14,506 nucleotides of DNA from Saccoglossus kowalevskii. Lineage: Eukaryota > Hemichordata > Enteropneusta > Harrimaniidae. The stretch lies in contig NW_003141818.1 of NCBI RefSeq assembly GCF_000003605.2, forward strand, positions 65,645-80,150, written 5' to 3'. Shown piece by piece: positions 1 to 9,004 of this stretch; within the stretch, counting starts at the first letter, position 1, and each line of letters starts with the position of its first letter. Both the position numbers and the translations under genes were made by a program. The notes under the pieces are model-generated. The model was not told the origin of the DNA. It saw only the letters and a program-made list of their open reading frames with translations, and did no database searches.

Positions 1-1336
1 ACTCGTTATAAATGCAACACAGGCTCTTTTTACATTTGGTCAGTAGGTCTTGTGGCAGCCTTTCCAGCAAAGTATGTCAGAGAAGGAACAGCATCTTTGA
101 GTATCGAGTCTTCATGTACTTTCAATCTGTGGCATTCTTTACCATGACAAACAAACAAAGATGTTTCTTTAATGATATCAGAATACTTGCATCACTATTC
201 TTCGATCAGTCATTCACCAGGAATTCAGGAAGATTCTGTTTGTTCTCACTGTTTGACATAAAAATTGCCCCAGTCTTCGGGTGCCTTCTGAGATCCACAG
301 GTGATTATATACCTTATCCCTGTCACTTTGCTCCTTCTCTCACGTTCTGTATTCTTAGTGGAGACTGGAATGTAGTTATCAATCACAAGATCAATTCTTG
401 CAGGTTGTGGAGCTTTGGCTTTACATGCAGAAGAGAGCACAGATTGGGCCACTTCAGTGAAGGTTGTTGGCTTCGTTTTGTTTGGTTTAGGTTTGAGCTT
501 TTGGATAGTGGCAAAATTGTCAATCACCAGGGCCACGTTGTCTGGGCATCTAAAGACTGGGATACCTATCTCGAGATCCTCCAAAAGTTTAGACTTTTGT
601 GATCTGTAGAGCGTGTGCCATAAGATTTCGCTATTTCCCATGAGTTGGACCTAACTTGTGAGATCTTGTGAGAAACACCAATTTACAGAAAAATGAATGC
701 TCTGCCTTGATGATTAATTTTGTCCCACAACTTTAATTTTACGTTCAGCTGTTTGTGTTGAGAATGTTTGAAGCTTCTGTTTCGATAGCGTTTCAAAAAT
801 TGATGCTTCAGCAGACTCTGATGATTCAGCTTTGATCAATCGACATTTCACAAACTCTTCACAAATGTGATCACCAATCAGTTGAGTAGTCAATAGAACT
901 ACTCGTTTTATCTTTTGCTGCTGCCCCTGTTGAAATTGAAGTTAACTTCTCTGATTCAGAAAATGGATTCAACATGCTGGCAAGGACCTTGACTACCCGT
1001 CTCATATCTTTCTCATCTTTTTTTTTATCCGGGAGTGTCCTGCCTCTTTGTAGAGCCACTTGCATTCATCTGATATACCAGCATATCTTCTGATGTTTTC
1101 AGTTATCTGTGAGCGGTCAGCTGTTATTTCAATCCATCTCCCAACTGCATCTTGATCTCTGCTTTTTCCAAGAATTCCTCCTGGTATTTTGCTCCTCTTG
1201 TTTATTGTTTCCTCAATAGATTGATCCTCTGGAATCTTCGCAAATGGATTTTACTTTGATAGTTGAAAGCCAAACTGACCATGTGTTAGCTGGTGCAAAG
1301 TTAGCATGACCCATACCTCGCATAATGGTCTACAAT
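1..1336 (-). pseudogene. Decayed, truncated copy of an uncharacterised multi-copy invertebrate protein
   Basis: Reading the minus strand from 1336 down, broken frames follow the order of a protein family I recall as highly repeated in cnidarian, mollusc and other marine invertebrate genomes, with no known function. The pieces are: VDHYARYGS (near 1330); IEETINKRSKIPGGILGKSR, then WIEITADRSQ...KEAGHSR (about 1230-1020); VVKVLASMLNPF...LTSISTGAAA (about 1005-915); FETLSKQKLQTFSTQ (about 810-750); MGNSEILWHTL... then IPVFRCPDNVALVIDNFATI and RIDLVIDNYIPVSTKNTERE (641-246); NKQNLPEFLVND (240-209); and LFVCHGKECHRLKV (about 160-110). Defects include a TGA at 873-871, a TAA at 716-714, a TGA at 248-246, a TGA at 208-206 and several frame changes. 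The family's 3' end should lie left of base 1. It is probably transposon-derived or transposon-borne. The family match is from memory. Confidence 0.7.
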
Positions 1337-1490
1337 CACTTTCAGCTTAGACTGTAATCATATGAATGGCACTTGGATCCCTGGTAACAAACATGATTTT
1401 ATTTTATTATTTACCAGGGATGTAAATGCCATAATCGTGATCACACTCTAAACTGAAAGTGACAATCGAATGTTTCTGAACCATTTTGCG
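1319..1490. repeat. Long imperfect inverted repeat (foldback)
   Basis: The left arm 1319-1387 pairs with the right arm 1411-1490 around a 23-nt AT-rich loop. The innermost 11 bp are perfect (ATCCCTGGTAA, 1377-1387, against TTACCAGGGAT, 1411-1421). Over 51 bp (1337-1387 against 1411-1461) I count 40 matches, including CACTTTCAG and ATGGCA blocks. The outer parts (CGCATAATGGT at 1319-1329 against ACCATTTTGCG at 1480-1490) align with an indel. The left arm overlaps the upstream end of the pseudogene. Confidence 0.85.
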
Positions 1491-2280
1491 TAATGAACAA
1501 CTGTTTATAAAATGTTTAGTATCAATGGGACCAAGATAATTGAGAATTAGTATGTTGTAAGTCATGAACCCAAGATCCCATGAATATCTCGTCTCGTATT
1601 TGGACATGTAAAAGAACCCAACGATTTGGAGATTATCAATCCTGTTGGACATTAAATATCCAAATGTGTGGTTAAAATATTGCACTGAAATATATACCTT
1701 GTTTGGTTAAAGAAACAACTTTTCCCAAAACGAAAAATTGTATCAATCGCATTGTTGTTAAAATGTCCCTAGTTATCTATTTCTGATAAGATATATGCTT
1801 GTACATGGTTAACTTAATAGCAATGCTATTTAAGTAATATGCAAATTAGCATATATGATGCCATAAATAATTTAATTGGGCAAATAGTGTTGTGTATCTT
1901 CCTGAAAAAACAATCACGCAATATATATAATTTTCTTTGCATTTATGAATATGCAAAATAGATAATTATCATATATGATGTCATAAATAATTGGACCAAT
2001 CCACGATCTACATTTTGGTACCAACTTTACTCCTATATCTTCATATGTATTGAAAATATAGATCTTTTAATGATTTCATAATATTGTCAGGTTGCCATAG
2101 CAACATGTCAATTTTCACCACTTTTAGGGCATTTTCCGCCCTGGAAACAGACAATTTTACAATGTCAGATAATTTTGCATAAGAAAAGTCTGTTTCCACA
2201 ATGTTTGACGTGGGGTGCAGCTAAAACCGTTTTTAGAAGGCTTTTGGGAAGTAGCTTCCAGACTATTATATACGACTCCT
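1491..2280. repeat. AT-rich repeat tract with duplicated block
   Basis: There is no gene here. A block (1836-1879: AATATGCAAATTAGC, then ATATATGATGCCATAAATAA) is repeated at 1948-1994 with an 8-nt insertion and small changes. The shared core is CATATATGATG(C/T)CATAAATAAT. The first block contains the perfect palindrome ATATGC-AAATTA-GCATAT. A palindrome-like CTTAATAGC...GCTATTTAAG sits at 1813-1834. The tract resembles remains of a non-autonomous element, but no ends or target-site duplication are clear. The minus frame 1685-1407 (92 codons) has no recognisable homology. Confidence 0.55.
2091..2104. promoter_or_regulatory. X-box-like palindrome
   Basis: GTTGCCATAGCAAC fits the RFX-factor X-box consensus (GTNRCC, a two-base spacer, RGYAAC) at every defined position. 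No gene start is visible nearby, so regulatory use is not shown; the motif may simply belong to a repeat. Confidence 0.3.
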
Positions 2281-2864
2281 AACGTCTTCACTGCTAGTTT
2301 ACCAGCCTCCCTTTCTTGATGATGCTCATAATGCCTCCCTCTCGATCATGGCTCTTTCCAGCTTTCCTCTGTTCTTTACAGTCATTTTAAACTGTTCACC
2401 TTTCTTACGACCCTTCCCATACAACTCATCTGCCATCTTCAATGGTTTACTGGTCTTCCTTCCTCAATTTGTCATGGTTTCCCATCCCATATTCCTTATT
2501 TACTTCTTGTTTACCACCCATTCCACCTAATGACAGCTCCGGACATTCTCTCTCAGCTTTCCAACTTCACTGGAGTTTACAGCCTCTCTCTCCCCCTCCC
2601 TCCCTGGTTTACAACTCCTCCTAACCTTCCTTCTCTTGCAAGGCTGCAACATCTCGGCACCTCCCTCTCTTTCTAAATTATGGTGCCTCCTGTCCTTCTG
2701 GCCACCCTTTTGAATTCTTGTGATAATTCGCTGGCCTTTCTTTCTCGCTTACAGCTCATTGATCGATTGCAAGGTACATCACGATCATAGCTCTCTGCTC
2801 CTGAATAAGTGATGCTAAGCACACTAATGAATTGTGTGGGAATGACTACATCTATGTGGGGAAT
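2281..2864. other. Pyrimidine-rich stretch, no gene seen
   Basis: The plus strand has many CCTCCC, CTTTCC and TCTCTC runs, densest at about 2580-2690. Open frames here are short (about 60-68 codons) and their translations reflect the biased composition rather than a protein family. I see nothing else that I can name. Confidence 0.5.
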
Positions 2865-2877
2865 CCCCCCCCCCCCC
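2865..2877 (+). repeat. 13-C homopolymer run
   Basis: An uninterrupted run of 13 C on the plus strand, just upstream of the retrotransposon-like fragment. It is one of three such runs in the window. Confidence 0.9.
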
Positions 2878-2984
2878 AAGTAGCCTGATGAGTATGGTCT
2901 AATTCAGGTGCTAGTAATACAAGTCCAACAGAGGTCATCCCTTATGTAGCAAATACCATGGACCACGAAAAGCCTAATCGCCCT

Positions 2985-3300
2985 CAAGTGATGAACAGAC
3001 TTAGTAAACATACAGTGGAGATCCGGATGGATCCATCACCTCAAATGGTTATGGACACTTCGAAAGTGGGATGGGGAACGCACCTCATAGACTTGAAAGT
3101 TGGGGAGAGTGGCATCCATAGGAAGCGAGACATCACATAAACAAACAGGAGATGTCAGCCTTCTGGAGGGAGTTGGTACAATTCCTGGGCGAGGTTCAGA
3201 AAAAGGTTTTAGTTCGCTGTGACAACTCAACAATAGTCACAAACTAGGGAGCAACTGTTGATTTTGCACTGGTACAGCAAGAATGGGACGAGTGAGAAGC
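2985..3300 (+). pseudogene. Broken fragment resembling DIRS-type retrotransposon RNase H
   Basis: Two plus-strand frames together give the order expected of the RNase H region of DIRS/Ngaro-like elements (tyrosine-recombinase retrotransposons). The first reads PQMVMDTSKVGWGTHLIDLK (about 3036-3100), with the D-x-S-x-x-G-W-G-x-H-L pattern. A one-base frame change follows. The second reads HHINKQEMSAFWRELVQFL (from about 3130) and VLVRCDNSTIVTN...GAT (about 3208-3265), where the HIN-x-x-E and (C)DN-S-T signatures supply acidic catalytic positions. A TAG lies between the frame change and HHIN, and another TAG follows TIVTN. I recognise no reverse transcriptase, YR domain or terminal repeats nearby, so this is a dead, isolated piece. 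Assignment is from pattern recall; another RNase H-bearing element is possible. Confidence 0.6.
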
Positions 3301-3808
3301 TCCTCACTTTACAGGGTAAAGAGACAGTGCAGCTGATGTGACATTGTGGAAGGACTGTACTTGAGTGACTGGTCTCCCAGGGCCTGGCGAACTGCCTATT
3401 CACCCTGTAGGGAGAGACAATGATGGATGTGGGCTTATATGCGATACATCAACCAGAACCCTATAATATACATATGCAAGGAATGAACTTCTGGGAGCAA
3501 AGTCGATATGGCTACTGGGGTACCCATCATTACAGACAAAAGGAGCTCATCATGAGTCCAACAATCTTCCAATTACACACTTCCAACAATTAGCATTTAA
3601 TATTGCCAGATCCCAATACGAATATGTATGGGATGATATTGCCATGGTGGACACTGGAGCAGTCTGTCACTCTAGTAGCCGGTTTCTTAGACTACTTGCA
3701 TCACTAAAAAGATTTTGTATCCATCACTGAGGGCAAACCTTGGGACTGTATTCCAGGCATAGACGACCAAGAAACAGAGCAGAGTTTTATTCAAGGCAAC
3801 TGCTGCTA
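3301..3808 (+). other. Possible further transposon-derived sequence
   Basis: This stretch follows the RNase H-like piece and keeps a less AT-rich, coding-like texture. An example is a frame around 3590-3735 that reads SQYEYVWDDIAMVDTGAVCH before it breaks. Stops interrupt every frame and I recognise no domain. Confidence 0.25.
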
Positions 3809-3821
3809 CCCCCCCCCCCCC
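3809..3821 (+). repeat. 13-C homopolymer run
   Basis: An uninterrupted run of 13 C followed by TCCCC on the plus strand. It marks the right side of the transposon-like stretch 2880-3808. Confidence 0.9.
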
Positions 3822-6300
3822 TCCCCAAAGAGGTTATTGACTGAAGTACTGGACACATTATGCAAGCCTTCTTTTGAATTACTGGAATCTGTGTTCCTGC
3901 ATTGTTAACTATGACTGATAGAATGAGTGAAATAACAGTCTTCACTTAAAGGTTCACTTTGTATGGCCACCTTCAGGGCATTATCAAAAGTGTACAACCC
4001 AAAAACTATGTCAAGCATGCAAGATGTGACTTTCTCTAAGACACTTTCTTCAAGTTGTTAATTTTTATAATATGGCATTATTAGAACAAGAAATAGACAG
4101 TGATAGAGTCCAATTTGATATTTCATTTGCTACAAAATTAAAATGATTTTCTCCAAATCATTTTTCTTAAAATGACTCTGTAACTAAAAGTAGGCAGCAG
4201 CATAAGCTGTTGAATGCCAAATTTGTAACATTGTCAATCCAGAGTACCTATCTTATGTACACAATTTATTATACAGCACTTTGCCCATGGAATACACATC
4301 CCATGTAAACATTGCAGTACAATTACAATCAAGACTGTTAGCAAGTTGCCTTGAATCTACAAGACTTTCCGTGTGAAACGCGTGCCCTATTAGTAGACTC
4401 ACCAATGAATAACTAGCATTTACTTACCTGAAATGGTACTCAAATTTCCACTGGTAATAAGCAAATTCAACCAATGTATGCGTTATACTAGAAAGATGTA
4501 TAGATTCCAGGCCGATTAGAAAGTTATTTGACCAAAACTTGATCATACACAACTTATACTTTTTTTCCTATATTTCATATTAAACTCGTCATAAATCAGT
4601 AAAAATAAATTCCATACAAAACGGCCAAAAAGCCTTTTCAGCTAAAATTAAGTATTTCACAGTAACAAGACCTGGCAGGTTGAAGGCTTTGGGTAATCTT
4701 AGTTTTGTACCAAAGCTCCCCTGTGAAACAGAACATATGCAGTCATTATTTTTATTAAAAAATATATCAAGAAAATTAAAATTCCCCACAATCAGTGGAG
4801 GAGCAATGGTACGTGATAAGGCGAACATCAAGCCTGCAGATTTTCAGCACCAATATATAGCAAATTTGATCAAAAGTTTTTGTTTACGTGGGTTGAAATA
4901 AATATGCAAATTAGCTACTTAATATGCACAGACATGGCGCCAAAACTAGTCATGTCTGCATATTACCACACGTTACCTACGCACTAAATACATTTTTTTA
5001 ATAATTCGCAGATCTGCAAACCAAACTAGTCTCCCTTGTGTTGCACACACAGAAGCTAAAAATCAAATCACTGAAGGCTGAAATCTAGTTTTAAATGTAC
5101 AAGCCTTGATCATAAGACATTTGTACTGCAACAGATACGAGTTGGCCATTTTAAACATGATGTATACGTAAAGTTTAACTGCAAAAGAGGCCTTTCATTG
5201 TTACAACTGTCACCAGACAGTCATTCTGAATTTGTAAAATGACGTGCAATGAACTGACCATACATCAACAAGATCCAGTTCCAAATTTTGATGGAATCTC
5301 AACAGATGCACCACGTATGAAAATGCAAGGCCATACACGAATGAGATTGACTGATCATAACGCGAACCTACAAATCCTTGTTTTTCAAATTCGGTCAAGT
5401 CTGGCGTAATGATGTACACAACAAATTACACAAAGATTTTGCTGGGGACAGACTTACAAGGAGTTTGGGTAAACAATGCTACCAACTCTTGTACAAAAAC
5501 ACTAAGACTGCAGTAGTTTTTTTTTTTTTTTATATATTTAAATTTATTTTCAAGTCTCTGTACAGATGCCAGTATATGCAACAATTTTTTTGTAAGTTTT
5601 CATAGGTTTTATTTTCCGCCATCTACAGTAAGACAAAATGACTAGAAATCAAACCACAAACATCTAAAAAAAATGTTTGTTTTGCAAATACTGATAATTG
5701 CTGCTCCAGTCTTCAATGAACAGCATGAAAATGAATGTAATACGCACATTTTGAATTCCACTGAACTTCCAATCAACCACTCCATATCATACAAACTTTT
5801 ATTTAAAGTTAACAAGCTGCAAACATTCAGGACACCATTAATACTCACTTGCCACTTATTGCAAAACTGGAAGCTTTTTTTTTTCCCAGTAACGCAATTG
5901 CAAGAGGTACCATGTTGGGCAACTACAAACCTGCACTGTCCAAGCATTGTTTTTTTAGTTTGTATGGAAATCAATAACTGGGTAGAATGTCCATGGGGCA
6001 ATATACCCGTGTAAAAATGGTCGGCAGTCACTGCGTAATGGGATACGGAGAAGGCTAACCCTATGTGCACCATAATATTCTGGTCAAAATTTTAAAGTTG
6101 ATAAAAGTCGACTTTGGTGCTCAAAGGGTGAAGGGTACATCAGCAGTACCCATGCAAGTCAAAATATTGTCACAATATTCAATAATACCAATAATTTTTT
6201 TACTTATGGTACATAATTATGATGCACATTTATATCGTGGCAGTGCAGAAAGGGTACAATTATTATATTTACCAACAGCTTGATAAGTTCATTACCAATA
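3822..6300. other. AT-rich region with no recognisable gene
   Basis: It holds short open frames on both strands (up to 143 codons at 6073-5642 minus) with no motif or composition that supports coding. On the minus strand a clean GTAAGTAAATG donor-like site lies at about 4427, behind a roughly 50-codon open stretch, but without a family match. Part of this region could be a long GIGYF 3' UTR or the spacer to the next gene. The foldback at 4920-4965 is listed separately. Confidence 0.5.
4901..4965. repeat. Octamer-bearing motif next to a short hairpin
   Basis: AATATGCAAATTAGC at 4901-4915 is identical to 1836-1850 and contains the POU octamer ATGCAAAT. Immediately after it, TAATATGCACAGACATG (4920-4936) pairs with CATGTCTGCATATTA (4951-4965) over 15 bp with a 2-nt bulge and a 14-nt loop. 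Confidence 0.7.
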
Positions 6301-6356
6301 TTTTTTAAAAAAAAAAAAGGGGCCAGAAATAACTTACAGCATCACTGCATTTTATT
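6301..6356 (-). terminator. Candidate GIGYF poly(A) signal and U-rich downstream element
   Basis: On the minus strand an AATAAA hexamer (6356-6351) lies about 190 nt after the GIGYF stop codon. It is followed about 30 nt later by CCCC and a run of 12 T. The spacing is typical of an animal cleavage/polyadenylation site, which would give a short 3' UTR of roughly 200 nt. Other AATAAA hexamers occur further on (minus strand at about 5548-5543 and 4270-4265), so a longer 3' UTR is equally possible without transcript data. Confidence 0.35.
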
Positions 6357-6543
6357 AATTTTTATCGATACAGGATTTACAGTCATCGATATGACATTTA
6401 TAGTCTTTTGCAGGAAGGAGTTCATAGATATGCACATTATGATCACAATTCTGATGCATTACACTCCTTGTTTGTGTAACCATCCAGCACCTTGTGTAAA
6501 GAGACAAAATGCATCACTTGAACACCCAAATTATGAAAATTAT

Positions 6544-6777
6544 TTAATCCGTTGGTTCAATTTCTCCAACATTTACTCGATCTAGAGCAGCATTTACGCT
6601 AAATCCCAGTATTCCAGGGTCAACTTTCTGCATTCGGTTTTTCTTCTTTTTGTTCGCTTTCCGCTTAGATTCTTCTTCCCATTCATTTTGTTCAAGTTGC
6701 TGGAGATCAGTGAATCCTGGAATTTCAGAAAACCTGGAAGAATCCTTGTTTCTTTCTTCAGCATAAGCAGTGGATAC
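6544..6777 (-). CDS. GIGYF: GIGYF last coding exon and stop
   Basis: The terminal coding exon begins after an acceptor TATATATTTTCAG, in phase 0, matching the phase 0 donor 5.7 kb upstream. It encodes 77 residues and ends with TAA at 6546-6544. The first half (VSTAYAEERNKDSS... to about residue 35) is acidic and polar and I see no family match in it. Residues about 37-50 are a lysine-rich stretch (SKRKANKKKKNRMQK). The last 25 residues, VDPGILGFSVNAALDRVNVG and EIEPTD, closely follow the vertebrate GIGYF C-terminus (ADPSLLGFSVN..., ...NMGEIE). The family usually ends a few residues after GEIE, so the protein end is intact. A phase-0 exon hidden in the long intron cannot be ruled out, because an added exon of length divisible by three would keep the frame. 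Confidence 0.92.
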   Translation of the reverse strand, partial: VSTAYAEERNKDSSRFSEIPGFTDLQQLEQNEWEEESKRKANKKKKNRMQKVDPGILGFSVNAALDRVNVGEIEPTD

Positions 6778-7178
6778 CTGAAAATATATAACAATGTTAA
6801 GATTTTGTACTTTGGTTGATGCAGGGATACCTCTTGGCAAAGTAAAGAGGGGTAAAAGTAAAGACATCATATACACTAAAAAAAAATGCGTTTGTAGTCA
6901 AGTTTATGTTGGAGAAGCAAGACGATACAAAATCATTTCAATATGAATTGTTGGTAAAAGCAAGCAAGAGATTTTCAGTTTTGAGGTTTCCAGTTTTCAG
7001 ACATTGAAAAGACAAAAGTGCCAGATCAGAAACAAATAGAAGATGCTCTCCAATAAAGCACATGTGTAAGATGCATGTGTAAGTTTATTATCAACAATCT
7101 GTATATGCATACCAACTTAGTTTTGTAAACAACTGTAAATCACTTCCATTGAATGTCATAAATTTGAATTTCAAGATT

Positions 7179-7784
7179 GCAGTAATCAGTCAGAAAGCTG
7201 TAGATGTGCTAACCACTATGCAGAAGTGGTCAGAAAGCTGCTGACATGCTAAACGATGTGCAGTAATCAGTCAGAAGGCTCCTGACATGCTAATCTCTAT
7301 GCAGAAGTGGTCAGAAAGCTGCTGACATGCTAAACGATGTGCAGTAAGCAATCAAAAAGCTGCTGACATGCTAAACGATGTGCAGTAAGCAGTCAAAAAG
7401 CTGCTGACATGCTGATCTCTATACAGTAAGCAGTCAGAAAGCTGCTGACATGCTAAACGATGTGCCGTAAGCAGTCAGAAAGCTGCCAACGTGCTAAACG
7501 ATGTGCAGTAAACAGTCAGAAAGCTGCTGACATGCTAATCTCTATGCAGAAGTGGTCAGAAAGCTGCCGACATGCTAATCGCTATGCAGTAAGCAGTCAG
7601 AAAGCTGCCGACATGCTGATCTCTATGCAATAAGCAGTCAGAAAGCTGCTGATGTACTAAACGCTATGCAGCAAGCGGTCAGAAAGCTGCTGACGTGCTA
7701 ATCGTTATTCAGCAAGCGATCAGAAAGCTGCTGACACTTCGCTATGCGGTGAGGTGTCAAAGCTGCTGAAACATTAAATGCTAT
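7179..7784. repeat. Minisatellite, about 15 copies of a 41-bp unit
   Basis: I divided the array into 15 units starting at 7179, 7220, 7260, 7301, 7341, 7382, 7423, 7464, 7505, 7546, 7586, 7627, 7668, 7709 and 7746. Most are 41 bp; three carry an AGAAGTGG variant and are 40 bp, and the last two are 37 and 39 bp and more degenerate. A typical unit is GCAGTAAGCAGTCAGAAAGC followed by TGCTGACATGCTAAACGATG and T. The tail alternates between AACGATGT and ATCTCTAT types. Each unit has a small inverted repeat GTCAG...CTGAC. The array lies about 400 bp upstream of the last GIGYF acceptor. Confidence 0.95.
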
Positions 7785-8727
7785 GCAATGAATGTCAATT
7801 GTTTCCATCCTGTTTGTTCAAAGACAAGAATATACAATCAAACTGGCCAGTAAATTAAACTTATAAACATGTAATGAATTATAGAGATTAGTAATATCAG
7901 ATTAAAGAAAACACTGTTAAATGAGAACATGGACTGGACACTGAAATACAGAAATGCATGCACAAAACACTACAATACATCATTTATTGTTTATGGACAT
8001 ACTTGTGTACATAAGATAGAAAGCTACTATTTCACAAAGTGTGAAGGTCGCACCAAATAACAGAATAAAAACACTGGTGCGTCTGCGGTTTTGACAAAGA
8101 TAATCTGCCATCAACATACTCTGTAAGCATAAATTTTCACTGGTATCTAATGTCACAATTTAAATCATATTCACTGACTTTGAAGTTCACATTAACCAGT
8201 GAGTTCTAGTGTAATTTTATAGATTCAAGCGGTATTTAACTCTTAGAAAAAATATTGAAGTTGTAACACAGTGAACAATTAATGTGTTTACAGTACAAAC
8301 CTTGGGAGATTAATTTGAATCTGTATGTACCCTTTATAAAGGTTTTATTTAGCATTTTCATAGTAGCGTTCTACCTCCTACTTATTAACATGCATAACAG
8401 GCAACGTTAAACATAACTGTGCTTAAGGCTGGATCTGGCTTATACAAAGATGAAAAATCATGAGAATGTAGTTTTCATCTTGAGATTTTTAACTTAAGTA
8501 CTGATTTACAAATGACAAGCAAATGAAAAGCATAAAGAAAGTTCAAGAAAACCAAATACATATTCTTTTTAGCTGCTGAAGTCAGTTACAGAATACTACC
8601 TGGACAGCCCTGGATATACTGTTATCTGTTATTTACAGGGATGAAATTTTCCTGAAAATTGCTGCAACTCATCTCAATAGCCTGAGTACTCGTGTAAATT
8701 TATGCTCCTTAGCGAACAAAAGTCAGA

Positions 8728-8848
8728 AATGGCTGCTCATATTTTACTTTGATGACCTGCGAGTGACACTGATAATATAGATGCTCTGATAGAGATCACA
8801 TCAGTGAAAGTTTTAATAAGATTGATGAGCAAAATATTAGCAGCCATT
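8728..8848. repeat. Nested foldback
   Basis: AATGGCTGCTCATATTTT (8728-8745) pairs with AAAATATTAGCAGCCATT (8831-8848) at 17 of 18 positions. Inside the loop a second perfect pair, CACTGAT (8767-8773) and ATCAGTG (8800-8806), makes the structure nested. It lies inside the last GIGYF intron. Confidence 0.8.
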
Positions 8849-8977
8849 ATGGACCATGAATGTGCCACGTTATGTCTCAAGCACGCCAGTGAAATATGGC
8901 AGTATGAAATCTTGTGATTTTTCTTTACTCCTATAATTACTGAATGGGTTTGCACCGCAATACGATTGCATGACATG

Positions 8978-9004
8978 ACACTACACTACACTACACTACA
9001 CTAC
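8978..9004. repeat. ACACT microsatellite
   Basis: This is a perfect pentanucleotide repeat, ACACT, of a little over five copies, within the last GIGYF intron. Confidence 0.95.

Noticed and set aside
12-602. Plus-strand open frame of 196 codons
   Set aside because: It lies opposite the family-matching minus-strand pseudogene, and its translation has no recognisable domain.
1407-1685. Minus-strand open frame of 92 codons upstream of the pseudogene
   Set aside because: Its end is formed by the right arm of the foldback and the rest shows no family match; it could be flanking sequence of the element but not a supported gene.
4420-4570. Possible minus-strand exon ending in a GTAAGT donor at about 4427
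   Set aside because: The open stretch is only about 50 codons, I found no convincing acceptor, and the peptide matches nothing I know.
5642-6073. Minus-strand open frame of 143 codons between GIGYF and the repeats
   Set aside because: The composition is Cys- and Phe-rich without a motif, it overlaps a plus frame of similar quality, and it lies just beyond the candidate poly(A) site of GIGYF. A chance frame is more likely.
7179-7784. CRISPR array as an explanation for the 41-bp repeats
   Set aside because: Units are head to tail with no unique spacers, and the surroundings are a eukaryotic intron.
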